Origin: Actinomycetota bacterium
GTDB taxonomy: Bacteria; Actinomycetota; Thermoleophilia; Gaiellales; Gaiellaceae
Length of the DNA: 64,000 bases
Assembly: GCA_003132665.1 (NCBI GenBank)
Contig: PKYN01000009.1
Coordinates: 201,676-265,675, forward strand
Direction: 5' to 3'
The notes under the pieces are model-generated. The model saw nothing but the letters and a program-made list of their open reading frames with translations, ran no database searches and had not been told where the DNA came from. Position numbers and translations under genes: made by a program. This document shows, one piece after another, positions 1 to 8,553 of the stretch; within the stretch, counting starts at the first letter, position 1; every line of letters starts with the position of its first letter.

Positions 1-1
1 C

Positions 2-577
2 GTGATAGCTCCGCGGCTCGGTTCGTGGATCGTGCTCGGAACGCTCGTGAGCGACATCGCGATCGAGCCGGGGAAGCCGCTCGCCCGGAATTGCGGCAGC
101 TGCCGCTTGTGTGTCCGAGCCTGCCCGACCGGTGCGCTCGTACGGGATGGGGTGCTGGACGCGCGCCTGTGCCTGTCGTACTGGACACAGGCCCGTACGG
201 CCCTGCCCGACTCGATGCGCGAGCAGATGGGTACGAGCGTCTACGGCTGCGACATATGCCAACGCGTCTGTCCCTGGAACCGGGGAGTTGAAAAGCGGAG
301 CGATCGTCTCGCTCTCGGCACGGCAGAGCCGACCGTCTCGCTCGAGGACTGGCTGACCGTCGACGACAGGGAGCTTGGGCTGCGCTACCGGCGGCTCTAC
401 GTCCCGCGCCGGGATCCGCGCTTCCTGCGCCGGAATGCTCTCGTGGCTCTGGCCTGCAGCGGCGCCCGAGAGCACGAGCCGCTACTCGAGCGCTATGCGC
501 TCGGCGGGGACGAGCTGCTGGCCGAGCACGCCCGCTGGGCGCTGAGTCGCCTGCGCGAACGTCTCGACCGGGTCTAG
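2..577 (+). CDS. queG: Epoxyqueuosine reductase QueG, C-terminal part (truncated by window edge)
   Basis: QueG reduces epoxyqueuosine to queuosine in tRNA, the last step of queuosine synthesis, in the cytoplasm. The visible 191 residues hold two ferredoxin-like 4Fe-4S motifs, CGSCRLCVRACP (about residues 31-42) and CDICQRVCPWNRG (about 83-95). A helical HEAT-like tail with the family phrase DPRFLRRNALVAL follows. The N-terminal cobalamin-binding part lies before base 1, so the GTG at base 2 is probably an internal Val codon and not the start. The stop overlaps the stop of the convergent pafBC gene by 4 bp. queA and tgt, from the same pathway, lie 8.4 kb downstream, which supports the assignment. 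Confidence 0.9.
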   Translation: MIAPRLGSWIVLGTLVSDIAIEPGKPLARNCGSCRLCVRACPTGALVRDGVLDARLCLSYWTQARTALPDSMREQMGTSVYGCDICQRVCPWNRGVEKRSDRLALGTAEPTVSLEDWLTVDDRELGLRYRRLYVPRRDPRFLRRNALVALACSGAREHEPLLERYALGGDELLAEHARWALSRLRERLDRV

Positions 578-2580
578 CGCGAGGCCGCGAAAGCGGCGGC
601 TAACTCGTGCGCGCGGGTGGCCATGAGCGCGCGCAAGTCGCCCGGCTCGAGCACGATCGCCTCACCGCGGTGCGACAGGATCTCTCCGGCCAGCCACTCC
701 GGGCTTCCGACCGCCGTCTCGGCCAGGGCAGCCCCATCGACTAGCTCGTGTGCGCCTCCTCGCTCCAGGCGCCAGCGGGCTACCTTCGGCGAGTACCAGA
801 CACGCGCCTGACGCGCATGGAGAAGTCCGCGCGGCTCGAATCCGGGCCGTTGCTCGAAGTTCTCGCCGGTGAGCTTGGCGCTGCGCATCCGGTCGAGGCG
901 GAAGCTGCGCTCGCCGCCGGTGGTGCGATCCCAGGTGTGCACGTACCAGAAGGGCAGCTTTCGTTCGAGCGCGTAGGGCTCGACGAGGCGCCGCGAGGCC
1001 TCCTCGTCGCCTTCCTTCAGGTACTCCAACTCGACCAGCTCACGTAAGCGGATGCCTTCGGCCAGGCGAGCGATCAGATCCTCCTCGGCCGGGCGCACCT
1101 GAGGCTCCGGTGTTTGCAGGAGCTCGAACTGCCCGAAGGTCTCTTCCAGCTTGCCGCGCACTCGCTCGAGCGGCGTGTGCGCGTCGGCCGCGATCATCGG
1201 GCCGACGAACTCCAGCGCCAGCCGGATCGCCCGCGCCTCGAGCGGCGTCAGCCGAGGCGATGCGCGGAAGGTGTCGCCGAAAAGCTCCTTGTCGATACGC
1301 ACCGTGTCGCCGTCGAGCTCCGCATAGACCGTGTAGCAGCCGCCGCCGAAGTTGACCAGATTGAGCATCGAGAGATGCTCCTCGAGATCCTCGAGCGGGA
1401 TGCGCAGGCTCTCGACGATCTCGCTTGCGGGTATCTCAGTCTCGTTTTCCTCGCCGCAGGCGGTCAGGAGATGAGCGAGTAGAGCCTGCAAGAGCGCGAA
1501 GCGTTCGGGGGCGACCGGGCCCGAGGAGTGATCGACGGCTTGTGCCTCACCGGCCACCTCGTCGCGCTCGGGCGCGGGCTCCAGCGGCGCTGAGGAGTGG
1601 CGCTCCTCAACAAGGCGAAGAGCGGCATTCACCTCTTCGCACAATGCCGGCGGCTCCAGCGGTATCGCGCGTCCGTCCTGACGCAGAACCCAGGCCGCGA
1701 GCAGACCGAGCGATGAGTACGCAGTCGTGAAAACTCCGTCCTCCAGGTGACCGGCGCCTCCGAAGGCGCGTTCGACCCACCAGGCCGTTTCGCGCCCAAT
1801 GCGAATTCGAGCCTCGCCCACGAGCGCTCCGATCTGCCAGGGTGCCCGTCCGCGGTATTTGTCGATGTCGAAGTCCGGCGGGATGCGGAAGTCGCGCTCC
1901 TTGCGAGTGGCAAAACGAATGTCCGAGCGGATGCGCGAGACGCGGAAGGTGCGCATCGCCTGGCGCTCGAGATCGAAGCCGATCACGTACCAAAGACCGT
2001 TGTCGGAAAGCAGCCCGAAGGGGTTGACGATGCGCTCGGAAAGCTTGTCGTGGGAGATCGACCAGTACTCGAACCTGACGGTTCGTTGCTTGGAGATGGC
2101 CGCCTCGAGCTTGCCCAGGCGTCCGGGCGTCTCAGTCGTGTAGTCGGGATCGAGCACCTCGACGCGGACGGCCGTTGCCGTCGGCGGCTCGCTGAAGCCG
2201 GGCCGGCCCAGAGCCAGGTTCTGCAGCGCCAGCCTGAAAGGCTCGGCGTAGGCGAACTTTCCCTCGAGCAGGTAGAGAGAGGTCTGCAGCGCCGCGAGCT
2301 CGTCGTCGGTCAGCTCGAGCGGCGGCAGGAAGTACTGCTCCGAGCGGAGCGTATAGAGCTCTTCGCCGGTGAACTCGTCTCTGTGCGAGCGAAGCGGAAC
2401 GCCAAGCGAGGTGAGCTCGGAGCGGTCGGCATAGTAACGACGAGCGAAGGCCTCGTCGGACATCTCCGAGTAACCCTCGACGTTGGACTTCACGTCGCGA
2501 GCCGTGACCGGTCGGCGCTCCGCCATCAAGAAGGCGACCAGTGAGAGCTGGCGGATCAGCTTGTCGGCATCATGAGACAT
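574..2580 (-). CDS. pafBC: Fused PafBC-type double WYL-domain transcriptional regulator
   Basis: The 668-residue protein repeats one architecture twice. An N-terminal winged-helix region (about 1-60) leads to a WYL domain (about 150-250, with LWYVIGFD). A second helix-turn-helix-like part (about 355-460) leads to a second WYL domain (about 505-600, with FWYVHTWD). In most actinobacteria PafB and PafC are separate adjacent proteins that form a heterodimer activating DNA-damage genes; natural PafBC fusions are known. DNA-damage control is therefore inferred from the family. No proteasome or Pup genes are in the window to confirm it. The start is the first ATG of the frame. It is convergent with queG. 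Confidence 0.78.
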   Translation of the reverse strand: MSHDADKLIRQLSLVAFLMAERRPVTARDVKSNVEGYSEMSDEAFARRYYADRSELTSLGVPLRSHRDEFTGEELYTLRSEQYFLPPLELTDDELAALQTSLYLLEGKFAYAEPFRLALQNLALGRPGFSEPPTATAVRVEVLDPDYTTETPGRLGKLEAAISKQRTVRFEYWSISHDKLSERIVNPFGLLSDNGLWYVIGFDLERQAMRTFRVSRIRSDIRFATRKERDFRIPPDFDIDKYRGRAPWQIGALVGEARIRIGRETAWWVERAFGGAGHLEDGVFTTAYSSLGLLAAWVLRQDGRAIPLEPPALCEEVNAALRLVEERHSSAPLEPAPERDEVAGEAQAVDHSSGPVAPERFALLQALLAHLLTACGEENETEIPASEIVESLRIPLEDLEEHLSMLNLVNFGGGCYTVYAELDGDTVRIDKELFGDTFRASPRLTPLEARAIRLALEFVGPMIAADAHTPLERVRGKLEETFGQFELLQTPEPQVRPAEEDLIARLAEGIRLRELVELEYLKEGDEEASRRLVEPYALERKLPFWYVHTWDRTTGGERSFRLDRMRSAKLTGENFEQRPGFEPRGLLHARQARVWYSPKVARWRLERGGAHELVDGAALAETAVGSPEWLAGEILSHRGEAIVLEPGDLRALMATRAHELAAAFAASR

Positions 2581-2726
2581 CGCGCTAGCGAGCTTACCGT
2601 TAGTGCCGACCCAACGGGGCGGACTCTTCGGCCCGTCGCTCCCCGGCGGTTGGGGTCGCGGAAATGCGAAAGCCGTCAGCGGGGCGAGAGTCGCCCGAGC
2701 CCTTGCTCAGCAGTGAAATCGGGTTG

Positions 2727-3176
2727 TTAGGCCGCGACTTTGGCCCGCTCGAGGTGCTGATGAGACGGGCAGTAATCACGGTCGGGTAGCGGGGTGCGCT
2801 GGCAGGCCTTGCCCTTGCGGGTCGTCGCCTTGCAACGCGCGATGCCGCCGTCGAGAGCACCGGCCTCGATCTGCTTCTGAATGAACTCGCCGGCCGCGCC
2901 GATTCCCTTCTGTACCGCCCAACCGACCTGAGCCTGCACAGTGATCGGGTAGTAACGGCGGATGTCCTGGAAGAGGGCACGATCGGGCTTGGCGAAGTAA
3001 TGCGGATCGGTGGCCAAGCGAACCATCGTCTGCTCACAAGCCGTGAGCACGGAACGCCTGAACTCGAGCTGCTGCTCGGGGTCGGCATAGGGATCGATGA
3101 GATCCTTGATCGAGCGGTAGATCGCTCGCGAGTATTGATACATGCAGCTCACCAGCTGCGTGCGTTGATCTTCCAT
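2727..3176 (-). CDS. Hypothetical protein with C-terminal Cys/His zinc-binding-like motif
   Basis: I do not recognise the family. The 149-residue product is mostly helical. It ends in a compact Cys/His cluster, C-x9-C-x10-C-x2-H (RCKATTRKGKACQRT...YCPSH), which resembles small zinc-binding tails found in unrelated proteins. The start is placed at the ATG encoding MEDQRTQ. An AGAGGAGAA Shine-Dalgarno-like stretch lies upstream, although about 15 nt away, which is long. An in-frame ATG at 3239 would add 21 poorly conserved-looking residues. It is a single-gene unit with gaps on both sides. Function unknown. Confidence 0.6.
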   Translation of the reverse strand: MEDQRTQLVSCMYQYSRAIYRSIKDLIDPYADPEQQLEFRRSVLTACEQTMVRLATDPHYFAKPDRALFQDIRRYYPITVQAQVGWAVQKGIGAAGEFIQKQIEAGALDGGIARCKATTRKGKACQRTPLPDRDYCPSHQHLERAKVAA

Positions 3177-3454
3177 TGCGATTCGAGTGTTCTCCTCTGA
3201 TTCGGAGCGAGGCCCCACGCCAGGCGGCGAACTGGCCAAAGCCCTACTCGGCTTCCGCGGCGTGGGCGTAGTCTAACGGCAATTCCCGCAGATGACAAAA
3301 AAATCGTCCGGACGAGTGAGACGCCGGCGCGTTCCGGGAAGCTCATTTCGGCGCTCAGGGGCAGAGCTCGAGCCAAAAAGAGGAACTTCTTCGCCCGCCC
3401 GCGGTTGGGCTAGGCGGCGCATCAATATTCGGTCGAATCCACTCCGATTCGAGC

Positions 3455-4171
3455 TCAGGAGGCGACGCGTTTTGCGTACGGCGTGTTGAACCCGGCCCGG
3501 CGAGCGGCCGAGAGGTGTTTCTGCGCTTCGCTTTGGCTCTCGTATACGCCGCTGAAGACGACGTAATAGCCAGGGTGCAGGCTCGAGTAGTCCGATGAGG
3601 CGAGAACGCCGACGTCCGGGCCGAGCCCGGAGTGCAACGCGTCGAGGGCCTTCTGGCGTGCGCTCGCCTTCCCGCCCGAGATGGGCAGCGAGGCGAGCAC
3701 AACCGTGTAAGCCGACGGACCGGGCCAGGCGATCAGGCCGCCGCCGGTGCGAATCGGCGAAGTGGATGTCTTCCCGGTACCGGTGGTGGTTTTCGTGCTC
3801 GCGCTTGTCGTGGCGCTGGTCGCAGTCGTGTCGGAGGTAGCGGTCGTGGCCGCGGCTGTCGTTTGCTGAACGCTTGGCCCGAGAGCCTGAAGCGTGGTCG
3901 GCTTATCGCCCTGCACGGCCAGGATCGCGAACACAGAAGCCAAGATCGCGATGGACAGGGCGATCAAGACGGGCCAACCCCAATCTTTGTCGGCGAGGGG
4001 AAGGGAGTGTCGCCAGCGCTCCGCGAGTCCGGCGCTTCCGGTTTCACTCAGGCGCACGCCGCAAACCAGGCAGTACTCCTGGAGAGATTCGACGACCGCA
4101 CCGCAATCGGGACAGACGCTCCTCGCGTCCGAAGCGCTCTCGCCCGTGGGCTCGCCCTCCGAGGAGGTCAA
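3455..4171 (-). CDS. Zinc-ribbon, single-TM protein with C-terminal SPOR domain
   Basis: Three parts are visible in 238 residues. The N-terminal zinc ribbon is CPDCG-x9-YCLVCG (about residues 20-38). One hydrophobic membrane segment follows (WPVLIALSIAILASVFAILAV, about 66-86). Then comes a Thr/Ser/Ala-rich linker (about 100-140) and a C-terminal SPOR-like domain (about 155-235, AYTVVLASLP...GYYVVFSGVYESQSEA). SPOR domains bind septal peptidoglycan stripped of stem peptides, so the tail should lie outside the membrane and the zinc ribbon inside. A role at the division site is inference. The start overlaps the end of the upstream zinc-ribbon gene by 4 bp, implying translational coupling and joint function. 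Confidence 0.72.
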   Translation of the reverse strand: MTSSEGEPTGESASDARSVCPDCGAVVESLQEYCLVCGVRLSETGSAGLAERWRHSLPLADKDWGWPVLIALSIAILASVFAILAVQGDKPTTLQALGPSVQQTTAAATTATSDTTATSATTSASTKTTTGTGKTSTSPIRTGGGLIAWPGPSAYTVVLASLPISGGKASARQKALDALHSGLGPDVGVLASSDYSSLHPGYYVVFSGVYESQSEAQKHLSAARRAGFNTPYAKRVAS

Positions 4172-4917
4172 GCCTCGCCGTCCCCGACTTGCTCGACAGC
4201 TTCTTCGGCCACGGCCGGTGGAGCGTGCTCCATGGTCTGCTCGTTCTTATCGTCCAAGTCTTCGGTTTCGCCGACGGCTGCACCGCAGCTGGCGCAGAAG
4301 CCGGCTAGGGCAACGAGGGGCTGCCCGCAACGTGCGCACTTCTCACCAGTGGTCGCGAGCTCGGTTGGTCTCCCGCAACTGGCGCAGAACCGGGCTCCGA
4401 AAAGCAGCGGAGCGCCGCAGCTGCACTGCTGTCCGGGCGTCGCCCGCCTGGAACTGGCGCGCATCAGAATCGACTCGAGCTCGTGGATGCGGTTCTCGAC
4501 TCCCATCGCCTGGGCGCAGTGCTCCACGATCAGATCTTCGCGGAATTGATCGCGCCGGTACATCTCGAGCATCAGGCCGCCGAGATCGCGGATCCGGCGC
4601 TCGCGTTCGCGCATCAGCGCGCGGCGCTCGCGGCGAACGCGCGAGAGATTGGCCACGGGTGGGCGCGGGGGACGAGCCTTCTTTCCTTTGCGGCGGCCTT
4701 GTTGCTCTTTGCCCTCGTCCTGCTCCGCCCGCGCTCCCTCGGCCACCGGATCGCTCGACTCAGGCGCTTCAACCGCAATCTCGCCGGGCGGTAATTCGGG
4801 CGGCGGGGCGACTTGCTCGCCGTCTGTAGGCTGCACGGCAAGCCCCGGCTCGGAGGCTGTGGATGAATCGGCGTCGCCTGAGCGACGCGTGCGTTTGAAC
4901 GAGCGAAGGCGCGCCAT
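4168..4917 (-). CDS. Double zinc-ribbon protein with coiled-coil segment
   Basis: The 249-residue product starts with a basic patch and a Glu/Pro/Ala-rich disordered stretch. A highly charged Arg/Glu helix follows (about 90-150), probably a coiled coil. Two zinc-ribbon modules come next: CSCGAPLLFGARFCASCG and CARCGQPLVALAGFCASCG (about 165-215). The tail is acidic. No membrane segment is seen. It is the first gene of a two-gene minus-strand unit with the SPOR-domain protein (4-bp overlap) and divergent from the two-component system. The family is not recognised. Zinc ribbons of this kind mediate protein or nucleic-acid contacts; which one applies here cannot be told. Confidence 0.65.
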   Translation of the reverse strand: MARLRSFKRTRRSGDADSSTASEPGLAVQPTDGEQVAPPPELPPGEIAVEAPESSDPVAEGARAEQDEGKEQQGRRKGKKARPPRPPVANLSRVRRERRALMRERERRIRDLGGLMLEMYRRDQFREDLIVEHCAQAMGVENRIHELESILMRASSRRATPGQQCSCGAPLLFGARFCASCGRPTELATTGEKCARCGQPLVALAGFCASCGAAVGETEDLDDKNEQTMEHAPPAVAEEAVEQVGDGEA

Positions 4918-4978
4918 CTCGAACGGCGCGAGTCTAGCGCAGCCGCCTCATCTCGCGGGGTGGTGGCATGCTTCCACC

Positions 4979-5650
4979 ATGAGTAGACCTTTGCGAGTCT
5001 TGTTCATCGAAGACGACGATGCGGTCAGGAACGCGATCGCCATCGAGCTGCGCGCCGCCGGCTACGTGGTGCAGGCCGAGGTCGACGGGAGCTCGCTGGA
5101 GGAGCTTGCCGAGGGCTTTCGCCCCGATATCGCCATTCTCGACGTGATGCTGCCCGGGCGCAGCGGCTTCGATCTTGCGCACGTGCTGCGCAACAAGAGC
5201 GACCTGCCGATCCTCTTCCTCACCGCCAAGGATGCCGTCAGCTCTCGCCTGGCCGGCTTCTCGGCGGGAGCCGACGACTACGTGATCAAGCCCGTCGCGG
5301 TGGAGGAGTTGCTCGCGCGCCTGCGAGCCCTGCTCAGGCGCAGCGGCCGCCTGGAGGCGGAAGTCCTGGAGGTGGGAGATTTGATTCTCGACGAGCCGGC
5401 CCGCGTCGTCAGGCGCGGCGACACGATGCTCGAGCTCACGCCGATCGAGTTCCAGCTGCTCGGTTTCTTGATGCGAAATCGCGGCGTCGTGCTCTCGAGA
5501 CTGCAGATCATGAGCCAGGTTTGGGGCTACGAAGAGCACGATCCGAACCTCGTGCCCGTGCACATGGGCAATCTTCGTCGTAAGCTTGAAGCGAGTGGTC
5601 CGCGGCTGATCCACACGATTCGCGGCCACGGTTACGTGCTACGAGCATGA
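4979..5650 (+). CDS. OmpR/PhoB-family response regulator
   Basis: A 223-residue cytoplasmic DNA-binding regulator. The receiver domain (about 1-120) has the acidic pocket IEDDD, the phospho-acceptor Asp55 (ILDVMLPG), the Thr of LFLTAKD and the Lys of DDYVIKPV, so it should be phosphorylatable. The winged-helix output domain (about 130-222) has the usual LTPIEFQLLGFLMRNRG and VHMGNLRRKLE...HTIRGHGYVL. The ORF track extends the frame to 4649, but alignment to the family puts the start at the ATG at 4979. The stop overlaps the histidine kinase start (ATGA), so the two form one cognate pair. The signal sensed is unknown. Confidence 0.93.
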   Translation: MSRPLRVLFIEDDDAVRNAIAIELRAAGYVVQAEVDGSSLEELAEGFRPDIAILDVMLPGRSGFDLAHVLRNKSDLPILFLTAKDAVSSRLAGFSAGADDYVIKPVAVEELLARLRALLRRSGRLEAEVLEVGDLILDEPARVVRRGDTMLELTPIEFQLLGFLMRNRGVVLSRLQIMSQVWGYEEHDPNLVPVHMGNLRRKLEASGPRLIHTIRGHGYVLRA

Positions 5651-7128
5651 ACGAGCATCCGAAAGGCACCAAGACCGCATCGCTCAGATGGCGCCTGACG
5701 CTGGTAAGCCTCGCCATGCTGCTGCTGGCGCTGGTGGCTCTGGACGCGGCGATCTACGTCGGGCTGCACCAGCGCTACTACAGCGACCTGCACGCGAACA
5801 CGGCGGACGTCATGACCCACGCGAGCGGCTACACCCCGGGCGAAAAAGAAAAGCTGCAGGTGACCGCGGACAGGCTCTCCCGCCAGAACGTGGTCGCGAT
5901 CATCGGGTTACCGGGCGCGTATCCGGTCGTCGGCAAGCTGTTCGACTCGCCGCAGCCGAAGCTTGCCCCGATCGAAGGCCCTCCCGTCACCCCGGACGCC
6001 GCCTGGGCCGACTTCGTGAGCGCGATCAACGCCAGGCCCGACCTGTACTGGCAGATGAAGAACTCGATCACCGCCGTGAGCTCGAGTGCCGCTCCCGTTC
6101 TTTACGTCGCCAGTACGGCTCCGGTGGAGGCGTCTCTCCGCCGCCTGCTGATCGCGGAGCTGATCGGCACTCTGCTCGTGGTTGGGCTCGCCGTGCTCAT
6201 CGTTAGCGTTGCAATCAGGTTGACCCTGCGCCCGCTCGACCGAATGGCGACGGTGGCCGATCGCATCGCCGGCGGTGACATCAGCGAGCGTCTCCGGCCG
6301 AGCAAGGACTCGACAGAGCTGGGCAGGCTCGCCATCGCCCTCGACGCGATGCTCGAGTCGCTGGCCGAATCGCTCAGCTCGGAACGCCACGCCCATGAGA
6401 AGGCGTCTCGCTCGGAGGAACGGATGCGCGACTTCCTCTCAGATGCTTCGCACGAGCTGCGCACGCCCATCGCCGGCCTGCACTGGAGCGCCGAGGCGCT
6501 TCTTCGCCACGGGCACGAGCGCGATCGTCGTGAGCAGCTCTCGTTCGAGATCGTCAGGCAGGCTCGCCGTGCCTCCCAGCTCGTTGCCGACCTGCTTGCG
6601 ATGGCGCGCCTTGATCAGGGCCTGAAGCTGGAGCGCAAGCCCTTCGATCTCGGCGAGCTGGCGGCGGAGGAGATCGAGAGCGTTCGCGAACGCGAGCCGA
6701 GGATAGAGCTGCGGCTTGCCACGAAGAGCAGCTGTTCGCTGGTCGCCGATCCCGAGCGGATCCGCCAGGTGATCTCCAACCTGCTCGACAATGCCTGCAA
6801 GGCTACGGATGGAGCGGGGGAGATCGAGGTCACCGTTCGACGAAAGGGCGCGTTGGCCGAGCTCGAGATTCAGGACTCGGGCCCCGGGATCCCCACGGGC
6901 GACAGGGAGCGTATCTTCGGGCGATTCGTTCGCCTCGACGGTTCACGTGCCTCCAAGACGAGATACGGAAGCGGCCTCGGGTTGGCGATCGCGCGCGGGC
7001 TGGCCGAGGCGCACGGCGGAAGCCTGGTCTGTGCCGAGAGCGAGACCGGCGCTCGCTTCGTGCTCGATCTACCGCTCAGCGGGCGGGTCGAGCGAGGCGA
7101 GCCGGTTCGAGCGGCGAGCGCCTCCTAG
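5647..7128 (+). CDS. Sensor histidine kinase, HAMP-HisKA-HATPase type
   Basis: This is the partner of the preceding response regulator. The 493-residue protein has a first membrane helix at about 15-37, an extracytoplasmic sensor region of about 120 residues, a second helix at about 160-187, and a HAMP linker (LTLRPLDRMATVADRIAGGDISERL). A HisKA domain carries SHELRTPI with the phospho-accepting His at residue 269. A HATPase domain shows the N box (NLLDNACKA), G1 (DSGPGIP) and G2 (GSGLGLAIARGLAEAHGG). All catalytic motifs are intact. The sensor region matches no family I recognise. A strong hairpin terminator follows 15 bp after the stop. Confidence 0.93.
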   Translation: MNEHPKGTKTASLRWRLTLVSLAMLLLALVALDAAIYVGLHQRYYSDLHANTADVMTHASGYTPGEKEKLQVTADRLSRQNVVAIIGLPGAYPVVGKLFDSPQPKLAPIEGPPVTPDAAWADFVSAINARPDLYWQMKNSITAVSSSAAPVLYVASTAPVEASLRRLLIAELIGTLLVVGLAVLIVSVAIRLTLRPLDRMATVADRIAGGDISERLRPSKDSTELGRLAIALDAMLESLAESLSSERHAHEKASRSEERMRDFLSDASHELRTPIAGLHWSAEALLRHGHERDRREQLSFEIVRQARRASQLVADLLAMARLDQGLKLERKPFDLGELAAEEIESVREREPRIELRLATKSSCSLVADPERIRQVISNLLDNACKATDGAGEIEVTVRRKGALAELEIQDSGPGIPTGDRERIFGRFVRLDGSRASKTRYGSGLGLAIARGLAEAHGGSLVCAESETGARFVLDLPLSGRVERGEPVRAASAS

Positions 7129-7143
7129 AGCAAACAGGCAACA

Positions 7144-7170
7144 GAAAGCCCCGGGCTCGCCGGGGCTTTC
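7144..7170. terminator. Hairpin terminator between the two-component system and fba
   Basis: Perfect 11-bp inverted repeat gaaagccccgg / ccggggctttc around a 5-nt loop. The two arms give A-run/T-run flanks on either strand. It lies between two convergent genes, so it can end transcription from both sides. Confidence 0.85.
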
Positions 7171-7193
7171 GTGCACGCGAGTTTCGGGGATCG

Positions 7194-8225
7194 CTACTTG
7201 CGCAGCGTCGTGCCCGTCGAGCGCAGATCTTCACAGGCTTCGACGATTCGCGCGGCCATCGAGGCCTCGCCGGCCTTGCCCCATGAACGTGGGTCGTAGA
7301 CCTTCTTGACTCCGACCTCGCCGTCGACCTTGAGCACGCCGTCGTAGTTCTTGAACATGTGATCGGCGATCGCGCGGGTGAGCGCGTACTGCGTGTCGGT
7401 GTCGACGTTCATCTTGATGACGCCGTAGTCGAGCGTCTCGCGGATCTGATCGAGCGGCGAGCCCGAGCCGCCGTGGAAGACGAGCAGGAAGCGACCGTCT
7501 TTCCCGTACTTCTTCTCCACCGCGTCCTGGCCGTCGCGCAGGATGGTCGGCTTGAGCACCACGTTGCCGGGCTTGTAGACGCCGTGCACGTTGCCGAAGG
7601 TGGCCGCGAACAGGTACTGGCCCTTCTCGCCGGTGCCGAGCGCGTCGGCCACGGCGACCATGTCCTCGGGGGTTGTGTAGAGCTTCTCGCGGGAGACGCC
7701 CTCGTTCGAGACGCCGTCTTCCTCGCCGCCGACGACGCCGGCCTCGATCTCGAGGATGATGTCGAGCTCGGCGCACTCGGCCAGGAGCTCGGAGGCGATC
7801 TTCATGTTCTCGGCCAGCGGCAGCGGCGAACCGTCGAACATGTGGCTCTGGAAGAGCGGTCCCTTGCCCGCCGCGATGCGCTTGCGCGAAGCCTCGAGCA
7901 ACGGCTTCAGGAAGGGATCGACCTTCTCGGGATGACAGTGGTCGGTGTGCAGGGCGATGTTGACCGGGCATTTCTCGGCGACGATGTGCGCGTACTCGGC
8001 CAGAGCGATGGCGCCCAGGGCGCCATCCTTCACCGTTGCGCCGGAGCCGAACTCGCCACCGCCGGTCGAGACCTGGACGATGCCGTCGGACTTGGCCTCG
8101 GCGAACCCGCGTAGCGCGGCGTTCAGGGTCTCCGAGGAGGAGATGTTGATCGCCGGGTAGGCGAACTTGCCGGCCCTGGCGGCGTCGAGCATCTGTGTGT
8201 AGGTCTTGGGATCAGCGATGGGCAT
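7194..8225 (-). CDS. fba: Class II fructose-bisphosphate aldolase
   Basis: Zinc-dependent aldolase splitting fructose 1,6-bisphosphate into glyceraldehyde 3-phosphate and dihydroxyacetone phosphate in glycolysis and gluconeogenesis (cytoplasm). The 343 residues match the longer class IIA form in length. Visible motifs are HTDHC (zinc His and catalytic Asp), EIEAGVVGGEEDGV, FGNVHGVYKPGNVVLKP, the phosphate-binding FHGGSGS, MNVDTDTQYA and the C-terminal YDPRSWGKAGE. The ATG is preceded by GAGAGG at 4-nt spacing. The gene stands alone on the minus strand. Its 3' side shares the hairpin terminator at 7144-7170. Confidence 0.95.
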   Translation of the reverse strand: MPIADPKTYTQMLDAARAGKFAYPAINISSSETLNAALRGFAEAKSDGIVQVSTGGGEFGSGATVKDGALGAIALAEYAHIVAEKCPVNIALHTDHCHPEKVDPFLKPLLEASRKRIAAGKGPLFQSHMFDGSPLPLAENMKIASELLAECAELDIILEIEAGVVGGEEDGVSNEGVSREKLYTTPEDMVAVADALGTGEKGQYLFAATFGNVHGVYKPGNVVLKPTILRDGQDAVEKKYGKDGRFLLVFHGGSGSPLDQIRETLDYGVIKMNVDTDTQYALTRAIADHMFKNYDGVLKVDGEVGVKKVYDPRSWGKAGEASMAARIVEACEDLRSTGTTLRK

Positions 8226-8548
8226 TGCAACCTCTCAATCAGTTCATTCTGGGCACGGTGGAAAAGCTACAGAGGTAAATACCGAAATCGCCCCGAGCCT
8301 GCGTCGGTTGGGGGACTTAGGAACCGTCGGTAGTTACTACTAAACGCCTATCCCGCGACCGCGCATTTTACCGGGACGAGCTCTTAGAGCTCGTTTCAAA
8401 TGAAGCACTCCACCGCCCGGCCGCGCTCGGCGCCGCGCCGCGTTGTCCTCGGTCGCGCCCGTAGCCTCCGGCTACGAACGCGACACTGCGTCCTAGCATC
8501 GCATCCACCGATCGCATCCAGTCGGCAGGTCGTCAATTGAAACGAGCT
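8226..8548. other. Gene-free stretch upstream of fba
   Basis: Longest gap in the window (about 320 bp). The part next to fba (8226-8375) should hold its promoter. I see no confident -10/-35 pair, only a short palindrome GTAGTTACTAC near 8331. The other half is the structured repeat element listed separately (8383-8553). No ORF of credible size is present. Confidence 0.6.
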
Positions 8549-8553
8549 CTAAG
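8383..8553. repeat. Structured repeat element, copy 1 (171 bp)
   Basis: The ends are a 21-bp inverted repeat with one mismatch (cttagagctcgtttcaaatga and its near complement at 8533-8553). The interior carries a nested hairpin, gtcgcg-ccc-gtagcc-tcc-ggctac-gaa-cgcgac (8452-8484). Two interior blocks recur in copy 2 after murD: tgaagcactccaccgcccg and, near the other end, ccgatcgcatccagtcgg (one base different from copy 2). The right arm contains the stop codon of the minus-strand coiled-coil gene. An 11/12 direct repeat (acgagctcttag at 8376-8387, acgagctctaag at 8542-8553) also brackets the core. It could be a miniature mobile element or a 3'-end RNA structure. Confidence 0.7.
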
